64,000 nt of DNA. Origin: JABSSA01 sp039984715. GTDB lineage: Bacteria > Pseudomonadota > Alphaproteobacteria > Rhodobacterales > Rhodobacteraceae. The position numbers and the translations under genes are program-made. Under the pieces are notes generated by a model. That model worked only from the letters and a program-made list of their open reading frames with translations, was not told the DNA's origin and did no database searches. Location: contig JBDWUA010000010.1 in assembly GCA_039984715.1 (NCBI GenBank), positions 1 through 64,000 on the forward strand, given 5' to 3'. The number at the start of each line of letters is the position of its first letter. The first letter of the stretch is position 1. Shown one piece after another: positions 51,746 through 61,586 of this stretch.

Positions 51746-52222
51746 TCAATGGGTTTTGTGTTCCCCATGCGCATCGGCTTGCGGCTTGCGATCATTGTCG
51801 ACTGGGATTTCCAGCTTAACGTCGCCAGCTTTTTCAAAGGTGAGCGTGACTTCGATAACATCGCCATCGTTCAGCGGCTTTGTAACGCCCATGAACATAA
51901 TATGATCACCACCCCGTTTTAGATGGGCCAAACCTTCGGCTGGCACAGCAATACCGCCTTTGATTACAGTCATTTTCATAACACCGTGATCGTCTGCGAT
52001 ATGCGTATGCAATTCGACCCGCTTGGCGATGTCAGACGTTGCAGAAATCAGGCGATCATCCTGCCCTGCATGGTTCATCAGCCCCATAAAAGCGGCCGCA
52101 ACTTTTGGGTTTGTGGATCGCAAGTACGGCTCGTCGACCATTATTTGAGCATCACCAGCAAACGCTGTCGTGCCAAGCAGCACAGCCGTAGAGACGCTTA
52201 ACAACACATTTTTGAGTTTCAT
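51746..52222 (-). CDS. Periplasmic copper chaperone PCu(A)C
   Basis: A 158-residue exported protein: signal peptide (about 1-22, ending TAFAGD) and a PCuAC cupredoxin-like domain with the copper-ligand series in VAAAFMGLMNHAG, VELHTHIADDHGVMKM and HLKRGGDHIMFMG. It delivers Cu(I) to cytochrome c oxidase. The C-terminal tail is histidine-rich. It follows the small exported CPDC protein gene on the same strand, 38 bases apart, so a joint role in copper handling is likely. Confidence 0.9.
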   Translation of the reverse strand: MKLKNVLLSVSTAVLLGTTAFAGDAQIMVDEPYLRSTNPKVAAAFMGLMNHAGQDDRLISATSDIAKRVELHTHIADDHGVMKMTVIKGGIAVPAEGLAHLKRGGDHIMFMGVTKPLNDGDVIEVTLTFEKAGDVKLEIPVDNDRKPQADAHGEHKTH

Positions 52223-52260
52223 TTTTGCTTCCTGTCGTAGAATCCATTGGGTTTTGTGGC

Positions 52261-52599
52261 TTAGGCCCCCAATGGCGGTGCACGTGCCAAAAAGTCATGT
52301 GTTGCGCTTAGACTGATTAAAGCTGGTTTGATCGACAATACGCGCTGCGCGTCAAAATAAGAAGTTGGACGCACTGCACCCGGCATCATGGGTGCCGGTA
52401 CAGCTTGCAAACAGCAATCGGGACAGAATTGTGGGGTCTCAACAGGTTGCCCGTCTTCATCGACGTAAACAACAACCAGATGTTGGCCCACACAGATGAC
52501 CATCCGATCCACTGGTGTGGCTGCGCTGCGCGCGTTCGCCATGCTGTGCGACGTTGAAAACAACGCAAAAACGAGGATTATGTTGACGAGAAATCGCAT
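52261..52599 (-). CDS. Exported DUF2946-like protein
   Basis: A protein of about 112 residues with a signal peptide or N-terminal anchor (MRFLVNIILVFALFSTSHSMA). It has a C-x-x-C-C cluster in QFCPDCCLQA and ends in LARAPPLGA, like the proline-rich end of DUF2946 proteins. These small proteins are often found with copper genes. The open frame starts at 52653, but ATG 52599 begins right at the hydrophobic segment. It is upstream of the PCu(A)C gene in the same direction. Confidence 0.65.
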   Translation of the reverse strand: MRFLVNIILVFALFSTSHSMANARSAATPVDRMVICVGQHLVVVYVDEDGQPVETPQFCPDCCLQAVPAPMMPGAVRPTSYFDAQRVLSIKPALISLSATHDFLARAPPLGA

Positions 52600-52641
52600 T
52601 GGGACCCGGATACTGTGGTCCTTAATAGATTGCAGTGCGCC

Positions 52642-52681
52642 AAAAAGAAGCAACCCCGCCCACTGTTCGTGGACGGGGTTG
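52642..52681 (-). terminator. Rho-independent terminator after rpmB
   Basis: Read leftward, a strong GC-rich stem (arms from 52651 and to 52681, CAACCCCG with CGGGGTTG, extended by CCAC/GTGG) is followed by CTTCTTTTTGG. It lies 21 bases after the rpmB stop and separates it from the copper pair. Confidence 0.88.
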
Positions 52682-52702
52682 TGACATCACAATTTCGAAA
52701 GA

Positions 52703-52993
52703 TCAGGCGCTTGCAGCCTGAGCCTTTGCGATTTCTTTTTTAACTTTCAACGCGTTGGACGACAGTTCTGTGTCCTTCGCCTTGGCAAGATACGCGTCCA
52801 AACCACCACGGTGATCAACACTGCGCAGTGCATGTGCCGAAATCCGCAGTTTGATACCGCGACCCAATGTTTCGGACTGCAAAGTCACGTCATTCAGGTT
52901 CGGCAAAAACCGCCGTCTTGTTCTGTTCTTGGCATGGCTGACATTGTTGCCAGTCATTGGGCCTTTTCCGCTCAGTTCGCATACGCGCGACAT
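52703..52993 (-). CDS. rpmB: 50S ribosomal protein L28
   Basis: A 96-residue L28 protein: MSRVCELSGKGPMTGNNVSHA, then RTRRRFLPNLNDVTLQSETLGRGIKLRIS and ALRSVDHRGGLDAYL. The form lacks the zinc-binding cysteine pairs of some bacteria. It is monocistronic, with a promoter candidate at 53094-53122 and a clear terminator. Confidence 0.97.
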   Translation of the reverse strand: MSRVCELSGKGPMTGNNVSHAKNRTRRRFLPNLNDVTLQSETLGRGIKLRISAHALRSVDHRGGLDAYLAKAKDTELSSNALKVKKEIAKAQAASA

Positions 52994-53093
52994 CTGGTTA
53001 TCCTCTTCTCAGCTGGTCCTTTGGTCTGGACCCTTGCCCAGTCTCCAAACGACAACCGCGCCGCAAAGACGGCACGCCAAAATTCGTTTGCTG

Positions 53094-53122
53094 GCTTTAG
53101 GGGGAATCGGACGAGTGGTCAA
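53094..53122 (-). promoter_or_regulatory. Promoter candidate of rpmB
   Basis: Read leftward, TTGACC (53117-53122) and TAAAGC (53094-53099) are 17 bases apart, which fits a housekeeping sigma-70 promoter. It would give an rpmB leader of roughly 90 bases. It overlaps no gene: meaB ends at 53133. Confidence 0.5.
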
Positions 53123-53132
53123 GCCATCCCCG

Positions 53133-54116
53133 TCAGTTTTCGCGGATACGCGACAGCACAATGTCCGCAGCAGCGCCCGGCGACAGGTCACCTGCCTCGA
53201 TAGCCTGCCCAAGACGCGCAATTTCGTCCTTAATCGTGGGCGTTTCCATTTGGGCCAACAACGCGTGCCGAATGTCTTCTAAGAACCAATAATGCGCCTG
53301 CGCTTTGCGGGTGGTTTGAAATACGCCCTGACGGGTGCGCCAATCGGCCAAAGCTTTCATTTCCTGCCAAACGTCAGACAGACCAATGTCAGACAAAGCT
53401 GAGACCATCATCGCTTTGGGAAAGTCTTGTGGGTCTTGTGGGCGTTTCCGTAACAACCGCAATGCACCGGCATAATCGACACAGGTCCGAGTCGCTGCGG
53501 GTTTCAGATCACCGTCGGCCTTATTCACAAGAATCATATCCGCGATTTCCATGATTCCGCGTTTGACGCCCTGCAATTCGTCGCCACCCGCAGGTGCAAG
53601 CAACAACAAAAACAGATCCGCCACTTGCGCCACCACAGTCTCAGACTGCCCAACACCCACCGTTTCGATCAAAACAATGTCAAAACCGGCCCCTTCGCAC
53701 AATCGCACGACTTCGCGCGTGCGCCGCGCAACGCCGCCCAAATGGCTTTGGCTGGGGGATGGGCGAATAAATGCATTTGGCACGCGGCTTAAACGATCCA
53801 TGCGTGTTTTGTCGCCCAGAATCGATCCACCAGACCGAGTCGAGCTGGGATCAACGGCCAAGACTGCAACGCGCAATCCCTGATCCGTCAGCATCATGCC
53901 AAAGCTTTCGATGAAGGTGGATTTCCCAACACCCGGCGTGCCCGACAATCCGACGCGCAAAGCCTGACGATCTTTGGGCAAAGCCTCCAACAGAACCTGA
54001 GCCTGCGCGCGGTGATCCGCACGCGCGCTTTCCACCAGCGTTATCGCCCGAGCCAGAGCGCGCCGTTCACCTTGTGACACGCGGTTGGCCAAATCCATCA
54101 GTGCTGCATTGTCCAT
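53133..54116 (-). CDS. meaB: Methylmalonyl-CoA mutase-associated GTPase MeaB
   Basis: A 327-residue G3E-family GTPase: Walker A LSGTPGVGKSTFIE near residue 58, VLAVDPSSTRSGGSILGDKTRM, and the NKAD specificity motif in MILVNKADGD. MeaB protects and reactivates adenosylcobalamin-dependent methylmalonyl-CoA mutase. The mutase gene is not in the window. The gene is divergent from hrpB. Confidence 0.93.
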   Translation of the reverse strand: MDNAALMDLANRVSQGERRALARAITLVESARADHRAQAQVLLEALPKDRQALRVGLSGTPGVGKSTFIESFGMMLTDQGLRVAVLAVDPSSTRSGGSILGDKTRMDRLSRVPNAFIRPSPSQSHLGGVARRTREVVRLCEGAGFDIVLIETVGVGQSETVVAQVADLFLLLLAPAGGDELQGVKRGIMEIADMILVNKADGDLKPAATRTCVDYAGALRLLRKRPQDPQDFPKAMMVSALSDIGLSDVWQEMKALADWRTRQGVFQTTRKAQAHYWFLEDIRHALLAQMETPTIKDEIARLGQAIEAGDLSPGAAADIVLSRIREN

Positions 54117-54190
54117 CCTTTAGGTCTTCCGACAGCTTTGTGCGAATGTCCAGTGTTGGCCTGACCCAAGACATCGTGCATTGAGGGCCC

Positions 54191-56605
54191 ATGTTACCAA
54201 TCGAAGCCATTTTACCGGACCTGATAGATGCCTTGCGCGCGCAAGGCCGTGCGGTTCTGCAAGTGCCGCCGGGTGCAGGTAAAACCACACGCGTGCCACT
54301 GGCTATGCTTGAGGCGGATGTCGTCAAAGGGCGCATTGTCATGTTGGAACCCCGCCGCCTTGCTGCACGCGCGGCTGCGGGACGTATGGCGGACACTTTG
54401 GGCGAAGAGGTCGGGCAAACCGTCGGGTATCGTATTCGCGGCGAAGCGCGAACAAGCGCGCATACGAAGATCGAAGTTGTCACCGAAGGCATTTTGACAC
54501 GGATGCTGCAATCGGATGCTGAATTGCCGGGTATTGGCGCGGTCATCTTCGACGAATTTCACGAACGTTCGTTGAATGCTGACCTTGGTCTGGCTTTGTG
54601 TCTCGAGGTTGCGGACACGTTGCGCGATGATCTGGTGTTGCTTGCCATGTCCGCGACCTTGGACGCGGACCCCGTCGCACAGGTGATGAACGCCCCGATC
54701 CTGACCTCAGAGGGGCGCAGCTTTCCGGTGGAAACCATCTGGTTGCCTGCCCCCTTGGCCAAGACGGTCCGTTTGGAAGCCGCGATGGCTGATGTCATTC
54801 AACAAGCCTTGGCCACAACGCAGGGCAGCGTTTTGGCGTTCTTGCCGGGTGAAGGTGAAATTCGACGCACCGAATCTGCTTTGCGTGCTGCTATGTCCGA
54901 TGAATATTTGATCGCCCCCTTGTTTGGGGCAATGGATTTCAAAGCCCAACAAGCCGCCATTCGCCCCGCACCAAAAGGGCGACGCAAAGTCGTTTTATCG
55001 ACGGCGATCGCGGAAACATCCCTCACAATTGCAGATATCCAAGTCGTGGTGGACGGAGGACGTGCGCGGCGCGCCTTGTATGATGCGTCATCTGGGATGT
55101 CGCGTCTTGTGACAGAACGCGTAACCCGCGCCGAAGCGACACAGCGCGCCGGACGCGCAGGCCGTGTGACCGATGGCACCTGTTTCAAGCTTTGGACACG
55201 CGGCGAAGACGGTGCATTGGCCAGCTTTCCACCACCCGAGATCGAAGCCGGTGATCTGACCGCCTTTGCCTTGGAATTGGCGCTTTGGGGGACACCGCCT
55301 GATGGGTTGCGGTTTGTCACGCCGCCCCATGACGGGCGGTTCAAAGAAGCCCAAGCCGTTCTGCGAATGCTCGGGGCGTTAGATGATCAAAACCGGATCA
55401 CGCGGCATGGCAAAGTTCTGGCCAAAGTGCCATTGCATCCACGGCTTGCCCATATGCTGCAACTGGGCGGCAAAGGGGCTGCCGACATGGCCGCCCTGCT
55501 ATCAGAACGCGACCCGCTGCGTGGTCGCGGCACTGATCTGAACTTGCGTATACGTGCTTTGTCGAAACCAGAGCAGTTCGGCGATGCCGTTCATCGCGGA
55601 GTTGTGTCGCGCATTCGCCAAGATGCCAAACGCCTGAAGCAATTCACGAAGGGCAACGAACAGGCAAGCATCGGTGTTTTGGCCGCCCTTGCCTATCCTG
55701 ATCGCATCGGCATGAGACGCAAGGGAGACGCTCCGCGCTATCTTTTGTCCGGTGGGAAAGGCGCGATTTTGCCAGATGGCGACGGCCTAAGCGGTCAACA
55801 ATTGATTGTCGTCACCGATCTGGACGGAGACACCCGCGAAACGCGCATCCGGCAAGCTGTCCCACTGGCACAAAGTGAATTGCGACACTTGTATGCAGAC
55901 CAAATCCAATGGTTCGATCTGTGCGAATGGTCACGTCGCGAAAACCAAGTTGTCACTCGACAACAAGAACGATTTGCGGCCATTGCATTGGATGATCGCG
56001 CATGGACAAATGCACCACCTGAACACATTGCCCTTGCGATGTTGGACGGTGTGCGCCAATTGGGTCTGCGCCCGTCTGCCAAAGCGGCAAGGTTCTTGTC
56101 CCGTGCGCGTTTGATGACCGCTGATTTTCCTGATTTCAGCGATGCGTATTTGCTGGAAACTGTCGATGAATGGTTGTTGCCACATCTGATTGGGGTTCGT
56201 TCGGCCGCCGATTGGAAGGTGTTTGAAATTTTGCCTGCACTCGAAGCGCGGCTGGATTGGGCCCAGAAACAAACGCTTGATACGCGCGTTCCCGGAAAGT
56301 TTGTGACCCCGCTGGGGCGCAGCGTACCCATTGATTATAGCGCAGGTGTGCCCGCGATCAGCCTGCGCTTGCAAGAGATGTTCGGCGTGACGCAACACCC
56401 TGTCGTTGGCCAAATCCCGCTTCAGGTGACGTTGCTGTCCCCCGCCCAGCGCCCTGTACAGGTCACCCAAGACATTCCCGGATTTTGGGCCGAAAGCTAT
56501 GCAGATGTTCGCAAAGACATGCGCGGGCAGTATCCCAAGCACCCTTGGCCCGAAGATCCAACCCAAGCAGATCCGACATTGCGCGCAAAGCGGCGTAAAC
56601 CCTAA
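54191..56605 (+). CDS. hrpB: ATP-dependent helicase HrpB
   Basis: An 804-residue DEAH-box helicase: motif I PPGAGKTTRVPLAML (residues 26-40), motif II DEFHERS, motif III SATLDADP, and motif VI in EATQRAGRAGRV. The C-terminal half matches HrpB helicases in order and length. It ends RAKRRKP. Its stop overlaps the stop of the PanE-like gene by four bases. Confidence 0.95.
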   Translation: MLPIEAILPDLIDALRAQGRAVLQVPPGAGKTTRVPLAMLEADVVKGRIVMLEPRRLAARAAAGRMADTLGEEVGQTVGYRIRGEARTSAHTKIEVVTEGILTRMLQSDAELPGIGAVIFDEFHERSLNADLGLALCLEVADTLRDDLVLLAMSATLDADPVAQVMNAPILTSEGRSFPVETIWLPAPLAKTVRLEAAMADVIQQALATTQGSVLAFLPGEGEIRRTESALRAAMSDEYLIAPLFGAMDFKAQQAAIRPAPKGRRKVVLSTAIAETSLTIADIQVVVDGGRARRALYDASSGMSRLVTERVTRAEATQRAGRAGRVTDGTCFKLWTRGEDGALASFPPPEIEAGDLTAFALELALWGTPPDGLRFVTPPHDGRFKEAQAVLRMLGALDDQNRITRHGKVLAKVPLHPRLAHMLQLGGKGAADMAALLSERDPLRGRGTDLNLRIRALSKPEQFGDAVHRGVVSRIRQDAKRLKQFTKGNEQASIGVLAALAYPDRIGMRRKGDAPRYLLSGGKGAILPDGDGLSGQQLIVVTDLDGDTRETRIRQAVPLAQSELRHLYADQIQWFDLCEWSRRENQVVTRQQERFAAIALDDRAWTNAPPEHIALAMLDGVRQLGLRPSAKAARFLSRARLMTADFPDFSDAYLLETVDEWLLPHLIGVRSAADWKVFEILPALEARLDWAQKQTLDTRVPGKFVTPLGRSVPIDYSAGVPAISLRLQEMFGVTQHPVVGQIPLQVTLLSPAQRPVQVTQDIPGFWAESYADVRKDMRGQYPKHPWPEDPTQADPTLRAKRRKP

Positions 56606-57588
56606 ATCTCAGATGGCTGCAGCCGTGGCGCGCCGGGTCCGGCCTTTTCCGCTGCTTTTATGGCATCCACGACCCGGTGAATGACCGGACATGGCACGCT
56701 ATGTATTTTGGCCAACTTCAGAACAGCGCCCTGTAACGCGTCAATCTCGGTGAGGCGACCGTGGTGCAGATCATCCTGCATCGAGGACCGCGCCGCCGGA
56801 TCGATCTTTAGCATTTGCGAAGCGATGCGGCGAAACAGCGGCGTTGGCAAACGCAGAATATAGGGAACAAGGGCGGCTGGGGCGGCTGTGAAACGCGCAG
56901 GTTTGATGCCTGCTGCCCCCAGTACGGCCAAAGTTTCTTGCATTTGATCTGCCAAGACTCGTCGCCATTCGCGTGATTGCAATTGATTGTGCAATGTATC
57001 CCCAGACAAGGCATTCAATGCGTTGTTCAAGTTGACCAACAGCTTGCCCCACTGCACCGGTTTCAAATCTGCAAAACCTTCGACCGGCAATCCCGGTACA
57101 TTCAAATCGCGCACGAGTGTCCCGCTTGCGTCTTCGATCTGCACCCCGCCACTGGTCGCTTTGCGAAACGTACCGGGCCCGGTTTGAACGACATTGAATG
57201 CAACAACCCCTGATCGCACATCGGCCAATGGTGCAACGGCCCGCAACATTTCAGCATTCGTCACGCCATTTTGCAGGCTGATTACCTTTGCGGATGGCGC
57301 AAATTGGTTGATTGATTTTCCCATGTCGCTGGTTGCTGATGATTTCACTGTCACCAGAATGACGTCAGCCTCGGCCAAACACGCCGCATCCGTTTCGTAC
57401 GTGATGCTGTCAAAGTCAGCCGCGTCCCCTTCTACATCCGTAAGATGCAGGCCTGCGGCGGAAATTTCATCTGCCAGACGCCGTCGCCCCAGAAAGGTAA
57501 CATCATGCCCAGCAGCGGAAAGTCGGCCACCGACGAACAGGCCAATGGCCCCTGCCCCTGCAATTGCGATGCGTTTGGGTTCAGACAC
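56602..57588 (-). CDS. 2-dehydropantoate 2-reductase (PanE-like)
   Basis: A 328-residue NADP-dependent reductase: the Rossmann loop IAGAGAIGLFVGGRL opens the protein, VILVTVKSSAT and SLQNGVTNAEML follow, and the C-terminal helical ApbA domain ends LKLAKIHSVPCPVIHRVVDAI. The likely substrate is 2-dehydropantoate in pantothenate synthesis, but such proteins include other ketoacid reductases. GTG 57588 overlaps the argF stop by eight bases, so it belongs to the arg run. Confidence 0.85.
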   Translation of the reverse strand: MSEPKRIAIAGAGAIGLFVGGRLSAAGHDVTFLGRRRLADEISAAGLHLTDVEGDAADFDSITYETDAACLAEADVILVTVKSSATSDMGKSINQFAPSAKVISLQNGVTNAEMLRAVAPLADVRSGVVAFNVVQTGPGTFRKATSGGVQIEDASGTLVRDLNVPGLPVEGFADLKPVQWGKLLVNLNNALNALSGDTLHNQLQSREWRRVLADQMQETLAVLGAAGIKPARFTAAPAALVPYILRLPTPLFRRIASQMLKIDPAARSSMQDDLHHGRLTEIDALQGAVLKLAKIHSVPCPVIHRVVDAIKAAEKAGPGAPRLQPSEI

Positions 57589-58507
57589 CCAAACACCAGC
57601 GCATGACCGCCTTTTGCGCATGAAGACGATTTTCCGCTTCGTCGAAGATCACGGAATTTGGACCGTCCATCACGGACGAGGTCACTTCTTCTTCGCGGTG
57701 CGCAGGCAGGCAATGCATAAACACGGCATCCGGTTTGGCATGGCTCATCAGTTCGTCATTGACCTGATAAGGGCGCAGCATGTTGTGACGACGTTCCCGC
57801 GCGGATTGCGCGTCATGCATGCTGACCCAAGTATCTGCAAAGATCAGATCGGCACCTTGCACCGCTTTTTCAGCATCCCGTTCGATGACAAATTTCTGCC
57901 CTGCATCGCGCATCAGTTTTTGCCATTCATCTTCGGGATCAAGTTGCGACGGGCCCGTAAAGGTCAAGTCAAAGCCAAACTTGGCGGCGGCGTGCATGAC
58001 CGATGCACACACATTGTTACCGTCGCCGCACCAAACAGCCTTTATGCCTTTGACCGGTCCGCGATGTTCTTCGTAGGTCATGACATCCGCCATGATTTGG
58101 CAGGGATGCGTGCGGTCCGTCAGGCCATTAATCACAGGAACAGACGCGAATTCCGCCATTTCCTGCAATACACTTTCATCAAATGTACGGATCATGATCA
58201 GATCGACATAGCGCGATAAAACCCGTGCCGTATCCGCAATGGTCTCACCATGCCCAAGCTGCATGTCAGAGCCGGACAAAACCATGGTTTGCCCCCCCAT
58301 TTGACGCACACCAACATCAAAAGACACGCGCGTTCTGGTCGACGGTTTTTCAAAGATCAATGCAACAACGTGCCCATCCAAAGGCCGCTCGTCATCAGCC
58401 GCACCTCGTGGTCGACTCAACCTTGCCGTTTTCATGTGCCGCGCTTGATCGATCATGACCCGCAGATCTTGGGCGGGTGTTGTGTGAATATCGAGGAAAT
58501 TGTTCAT
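57581..58507 (-). CDS. argF: Ornithine carbamoyltransferase
   Basis: A 308-residue carbamoyltransferase: KPSTRTRVSFDVG (carbamoyl phosphate site), MRTFDESVL-like region, LTDRTHPCQIMAD (HPCQ motif), and MHCLPAHREEEV (HCLP motif for ornithine). It makes citrulline from ornithine and carbamoyl phosphate. ATG 58507 starts the family-typical MNNFLDI; the longer frame is rejected. It follows argD by 65 bases on the same strand. Confidence 0.95.
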   Translation of the reverse strand: MNNFLDIHTTPAQDLRVMIDQARHMKTARLSRPRGAADDERPLDGHVVALIFEKPSTRTRVSFDVGVRQMGGQTMVLSGSDMQLGHGETIADTARVLSRYVDLIMIRTFDESVLQEMAEFASVPVINGLTDRTHPCQIMADVMTYEEHRGPVKGIKAVWCGDGNNVCASVMHAAAKFGFDLTFTGPSQLDPEDEWQKLMRDAGQKFVIERDAEKAVQGADLIFADTWVSMHDAQSARERRHNMLRPYQVNDELMSHAKPDAVFMHCLPAHREEEVTSSVMDGPNSVIFDEAENRLHAQKAVMRWCLGV

Positions 58508-58572
58508 ATCTATTTCAATCTTGTCGGGGAACGCTACGGTTTGGTGACCACGGGCAGTTCCCAAAGTTTAAG

Positions 58573-59748
58573 TCATGCGGTTGTCAGGTCGGATGCAGCT
58601 TGATCAAGCCGTGCAATGCTTTCGCTGATTTCATCATCCGAGATCGTCAAAGGCGGCAACAATCGAATGACGTTGTCAGCTGCAGGAATGGTAATCACCT
58701 GCTGATCATAACCCGCTTTGACGACGTCAATATTTGTGACCTTGCATTTTAGGCCCAACATCAGACCCAAACCGCGAACCTCTTCGAAAACATCTGGATG
58801 CGAAGCAACCAAACCTTCCAATTTCTGGCGCAATAACCCTGCCTTTCGGCTGACATCAGACAAAAATTCAGGTGTGTTCACTGTGTCCATGACGGCGCAC
58901 CCAACGGCACATCCTAAAGGATTGCCGCCATAGGTCGTTCCATGTGTGCCCACGGTCATACCGCTGGCAGCGTCTTCGGTGGCCAGAACTGCCCCCAATG
59001 GAAACCCACCGCCAATGCCTTTGGCAACCATCATGATGTCGGGCGTGATCCCCGCCCATTCATGGGCAAACAGCCGACCAGTACGGCCAACGCCGCATTG
59101 AACCTCGTCCAGGATCAAAAGAATACTGTGTTTGTCGCAAAGCTCGCGCAAGTATTTCAGTTTGTCGTCAGGCATTGGGCGAATGCCGCCTTCGCCTTGG
59201 ATCGGTTCAACAAGGATGGCCGCTGTTTCAGCAGAAATCGCGTCTTCGATCGCCTCTTCATCATCCCAATCCAGATGCGTAAATCCGGGCAATAATGGGC
59301 CAAACCCTTTGGTCATTTTCTCGGATCCGGCCGCCGCGATACCCGCAGAGGACCGACCATGAAATGAGCCGGAAAAAGTGATAATATCCACTTTTTCCTC
59401 GGACCCTTTTTCATACCAATATTTACGCGCCATTTTCACAGCCAATTCGCAGGCTTCCGTACCCGAATTGGTAAAGAACACTGTATCCGCAAAGGTCGCA
59501 TCGACAAGTTTGTCAGCCAGCGCCTTTTGCTGCGGAATTTCATACAAGTTCGACACATGCCAAAGCGTGCCAGCTTGATCCGTAATGGCCTGAACCAGAG
59601 CAGGATGCGCATGACCAAGGGAATTCACTGCAATTCCGGCCCCCAGATCCAAAAAGCGTCGGCCGTCGGCTTCGATCAACCATGTGCCTTCGCCTTTGAC
59701 GAAAGAAAGTGGTGCGCGTGCGTAAGTCGGCAATAATGACGGGATCAT
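58573..59748 (-). CDS. argD: Acetylornithine aminotransferase
   Basis: A 391-residue class III PLP aminotransferase. The PLP lysine is in IMMVAKGIGGGFPLGA, the cofactor region in ILLILDEVQCGVGRTG, and FTNSGTEACELAVKMAR binds the phosphate. Upstream of argF, it makes acetylornithine in arginine synthesis. A good AAGGAGGAT ribosome binding site precedes the ATG. The run argD-argF-panE-like reads leftward. Confidence 0.95.
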   Translation of the reverse strand: MIPSLLPTYARAPLSFVKGEGTWLIEADGRRFLDLGAGIAVNSLGHAHPALVQAITDQAGTLWHVSNLYEIPQQKALADKLVDATFADTVFFTNSGTEACELAVKMARKYWYEKGSEEKVDIITFSGSFHGRSSAGIAAAGSEKMTKGFGPLLPGFTHLDWDDEEAIEDAISAETAAILVEPIQGEGGIRPMPDDKLKYLRELCDKHSILLILDEVQCGVGRTGRLFAHEWAGITPDIMMVAKGIGGGFPLGAVLATEDAASGMTVGTHGTTYGGNPLGCAVGCAVMDTVNTPEFLSDVSRKAGLLRQKLEGLVASHPDVFEEVRGLGLMLGLKCKVTNIDVVKAGYDQQVITIPAADNVIRLLPPLTISDDEISESIARLDQAASDLTTA

Positions 59749-60014
59749 CGGATCCTCCTTGGATGGCCCAAACTCAGACGTGTTTCGTGCATGAGCAGTG
59801 CGGGCAGGTCAATATGTTAAGAGTGATTGGGTTGATCAGGCCGCGATGGCAGTGAAACAACAAAAAGGGATCATGCTCAGCCCAGAGGCTGTCAGGTTCA
59901 GAATCGTCGGAGTGTCTGCAACATGATCATGGGCGCTTGCTTAGGGCATGTTTTTAGATTTGGCTAGATGCTTTTCTTCTTGCACGATCATGTCGATACG
60001 CGCATGCGAACAAT
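59749..60014. other. Divergent intergenic region between argD and the DMT transporter
   Basis: These 266 bases should contain the argD promoter and that of the transporter. I saw no clear ArgR-type palindrome, riboswitch or hairpin. A very short frame beginning at an ATG near 59815 (MLRVIGLIRPRWQ) has no support. Confidence 0.35.
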
Positions 60015-60914
60015 ATGTACCAACCCAAAACACAAAACCCAGCTTTGGCCGCGATGCTTATTAGTATTGCAACCATGTTCATCGCCGGGACAATGTTGTT
60101 GGCCAAAGCATTGGGCAGCGGACAATTTGGGCCGCCACTTCATCCCTTCCAAATCAGTTTTGGGCGGTTCGCATTTGCCTTTTTGGCCATTGCCACAAGC
60201 GTTGCGATCCTACGGCCGCGCATAACCCGCGTCCATTGGGGCCTGCATGGGCTTCGAACGATCAGCGGTTGGACCGGGGTGACTTTGATGTTTGCAGCGG
60301 TTGCTTATATTCCGCTGGCCGATGCGACTGCGATCACGTTCCTAAATCCTGTGTTCGGCATGATCTTGGCAATTCCCATCTTGGGCGAACGTGTTGGTCC
60401 TTGGCGTTGGCGCGCTGCGTTTATCGCGTTTGTGGGCGCTGTAATTCTCATTCGTCCCAGCACAAGCGGAATTGAACCCGCTGCCCTGCTGGCTTTGGCC
60501 GCAGCCGTGGTCATGGGCCTTGAACTGACGATCATCAAAAAGCTGGCAGGACGTGAAGGTCCATTGCAGATTTTGTTCTTTAATAATTTGATTGGATGCG
60601 CGATTGCCAGTTGTGCGGTTATCTGGGTGTGGCAAATGCCCAACACGCTGCAATGGGTCATGCTTGGTGGTTTGGGATGCCTTATGGCCGCCGCGCAAAG
60701 CTTTTTCGTTAATGCGATGGCACGTGCGGATGCCTCATTTGTTGCGCCTTTCAGCTATGCAACGCTGATATTTGCCACGTTATACGACATCTATTTCTAC
60801 CGTGTCATACCAGATATAGTCACGCTGATCGGAGCGGGAATGATTCTTGGCGGTGCCTTTCTTTTGGCATGGCGTGAAAGTGTTGCCGCACGAAAAGACG
60901 TCAGCGCCTTGTAG
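60015..60914 (+). CDS. DMT-family (EamA) transporter
   Basis: A 299-residue inner-membrane protein with about ten hydrophobic helices arranged as two EamA repeats. The first repeat shows FAAVAYIPLADATAITFLNPVFGMILA near residue 95, the second FVAPFSYATLIFATLYDIYFYRVIPD near residue 240, both typical of drug/metabolite transporters. The substrate is unknown. It is monocistronic, 80 bases before gcrA. Confidence 0.88.
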   Translation: MYQPKTQNPALAAMLISIATMFIAGTMLLAKALGSGQFGPPLHPFQISFGRFAFAFLAIATSVAILRPRITRVHWGLHGLRTISGWTGVTLMFAAVAYIPLADATAITFLNPVFGMILAIPILGERVGPWRWRAAFIAFVGAVILIRPSTSGIEPAALLALAAAVVMGLELTIIKKLAGREGPLQILFFNNLIGCAIASCAVIWVWQMPNTLQWVMLGGLGCLMAAAQSFFVNAMARADASFVAPFSYATLIFATLYDIYFYRVIPDIVTLIGAGMILGGAFLLAWRESVAARKDVSAL

Positions 60915-60994
60915 TTTGGCGAGAGCTGACTAGAATATAGTCTGATGAGACCAAGGCGGCCCAATCGTGGCCGCCTTATGAAATTGGGGAAACA

Positions 60995-61561
60995 ATGTCC
61001 TGGACGGAAGAACGCGTCGACCTGTTGAAAAAGATGTGGGGCGAAGGCCAATCCGCAAGCCAGATCGCCAAGGAATTGGGTGGTGTGACGCGGAATGCTG
61101 TAATCGGCAAAGTGCATCGCCTTGGATTGTCAAACCGCACCGGCGGTGGGGGCACATCCACAACCAAGGCAGAGGCCAAACCTAAGGCCGCGCCTAAAGC
61201 GGAACCAAAAAGTCCGCCAAAAACGCAAACGGCGCCCAAAAAAGAACCTGTTATGGAAACCAAGTCTGCAACGCCCATGCGTCGTCAGATTATTCCAGCA
61301 GGTCAGCCGCTGCCTCCGCAACCTTCGGCGAACGAAATTAGCCCCGAAGCGTTAGCCAAAGTGAACGAGGTCGAAAAAAAGGCCAAGAAGCTTCACCTTA
61401 TGGAGCTGACCGAACGGACCTGCAAATGGCCTGTTGGTGATCCTGCGACAGAAGATTTCTGGTTTTGCGGGCTGCCTGTTCAGCAAGGGAAACCCTATTG
61501 CGAAGCGCATGTGGGTGTGGCCTTCCAACCAATGAGCGCGCGACGCGACCGACGTCGCTGA
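60995..61561 (+). CDS. gcrA: GcrA cell-cycle regulator
   Basis: A 188-residue GcrA protein. The N-terminal DNA-binding helix-turn-helix MSWTEERVDLLKKMWGEG, SASQIAKELGGVTRNAVIGKVHRLGL is canonical. A lysine-, alanine- and proline-rich linker (about 55-85) follows, then the C-terminal sigma-70-binding region with RTCKWPVGDP and CGLPVQQGKPYCEAH (cysteine- and histidine-bearing). GcrA recruits sigma-70 to GANTC-methylated promoters in Alphaproteobacteria. A strong terminator follows. Confidence 0.95.
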   Translation: MSWTEERVDLLKKMWGEGQSASQIAKELGGVTRNAVIGKVHRLGLSNRTGGGGTSTTKAEAKPKAAPKAEPKSPPKTQTAPKKEPVMETKSATPMRRQIIPAGQPLPPQPSANEISPEALAKVNEVEKKAKKLHLMELTERTCKWPVGDPATEDFWFCGLPVQQGKPYCEAHVGVAFQPMSARRDRRR

Positions 61562-61586
61562 CAAGTTCTCACTTGCATCTAATAAG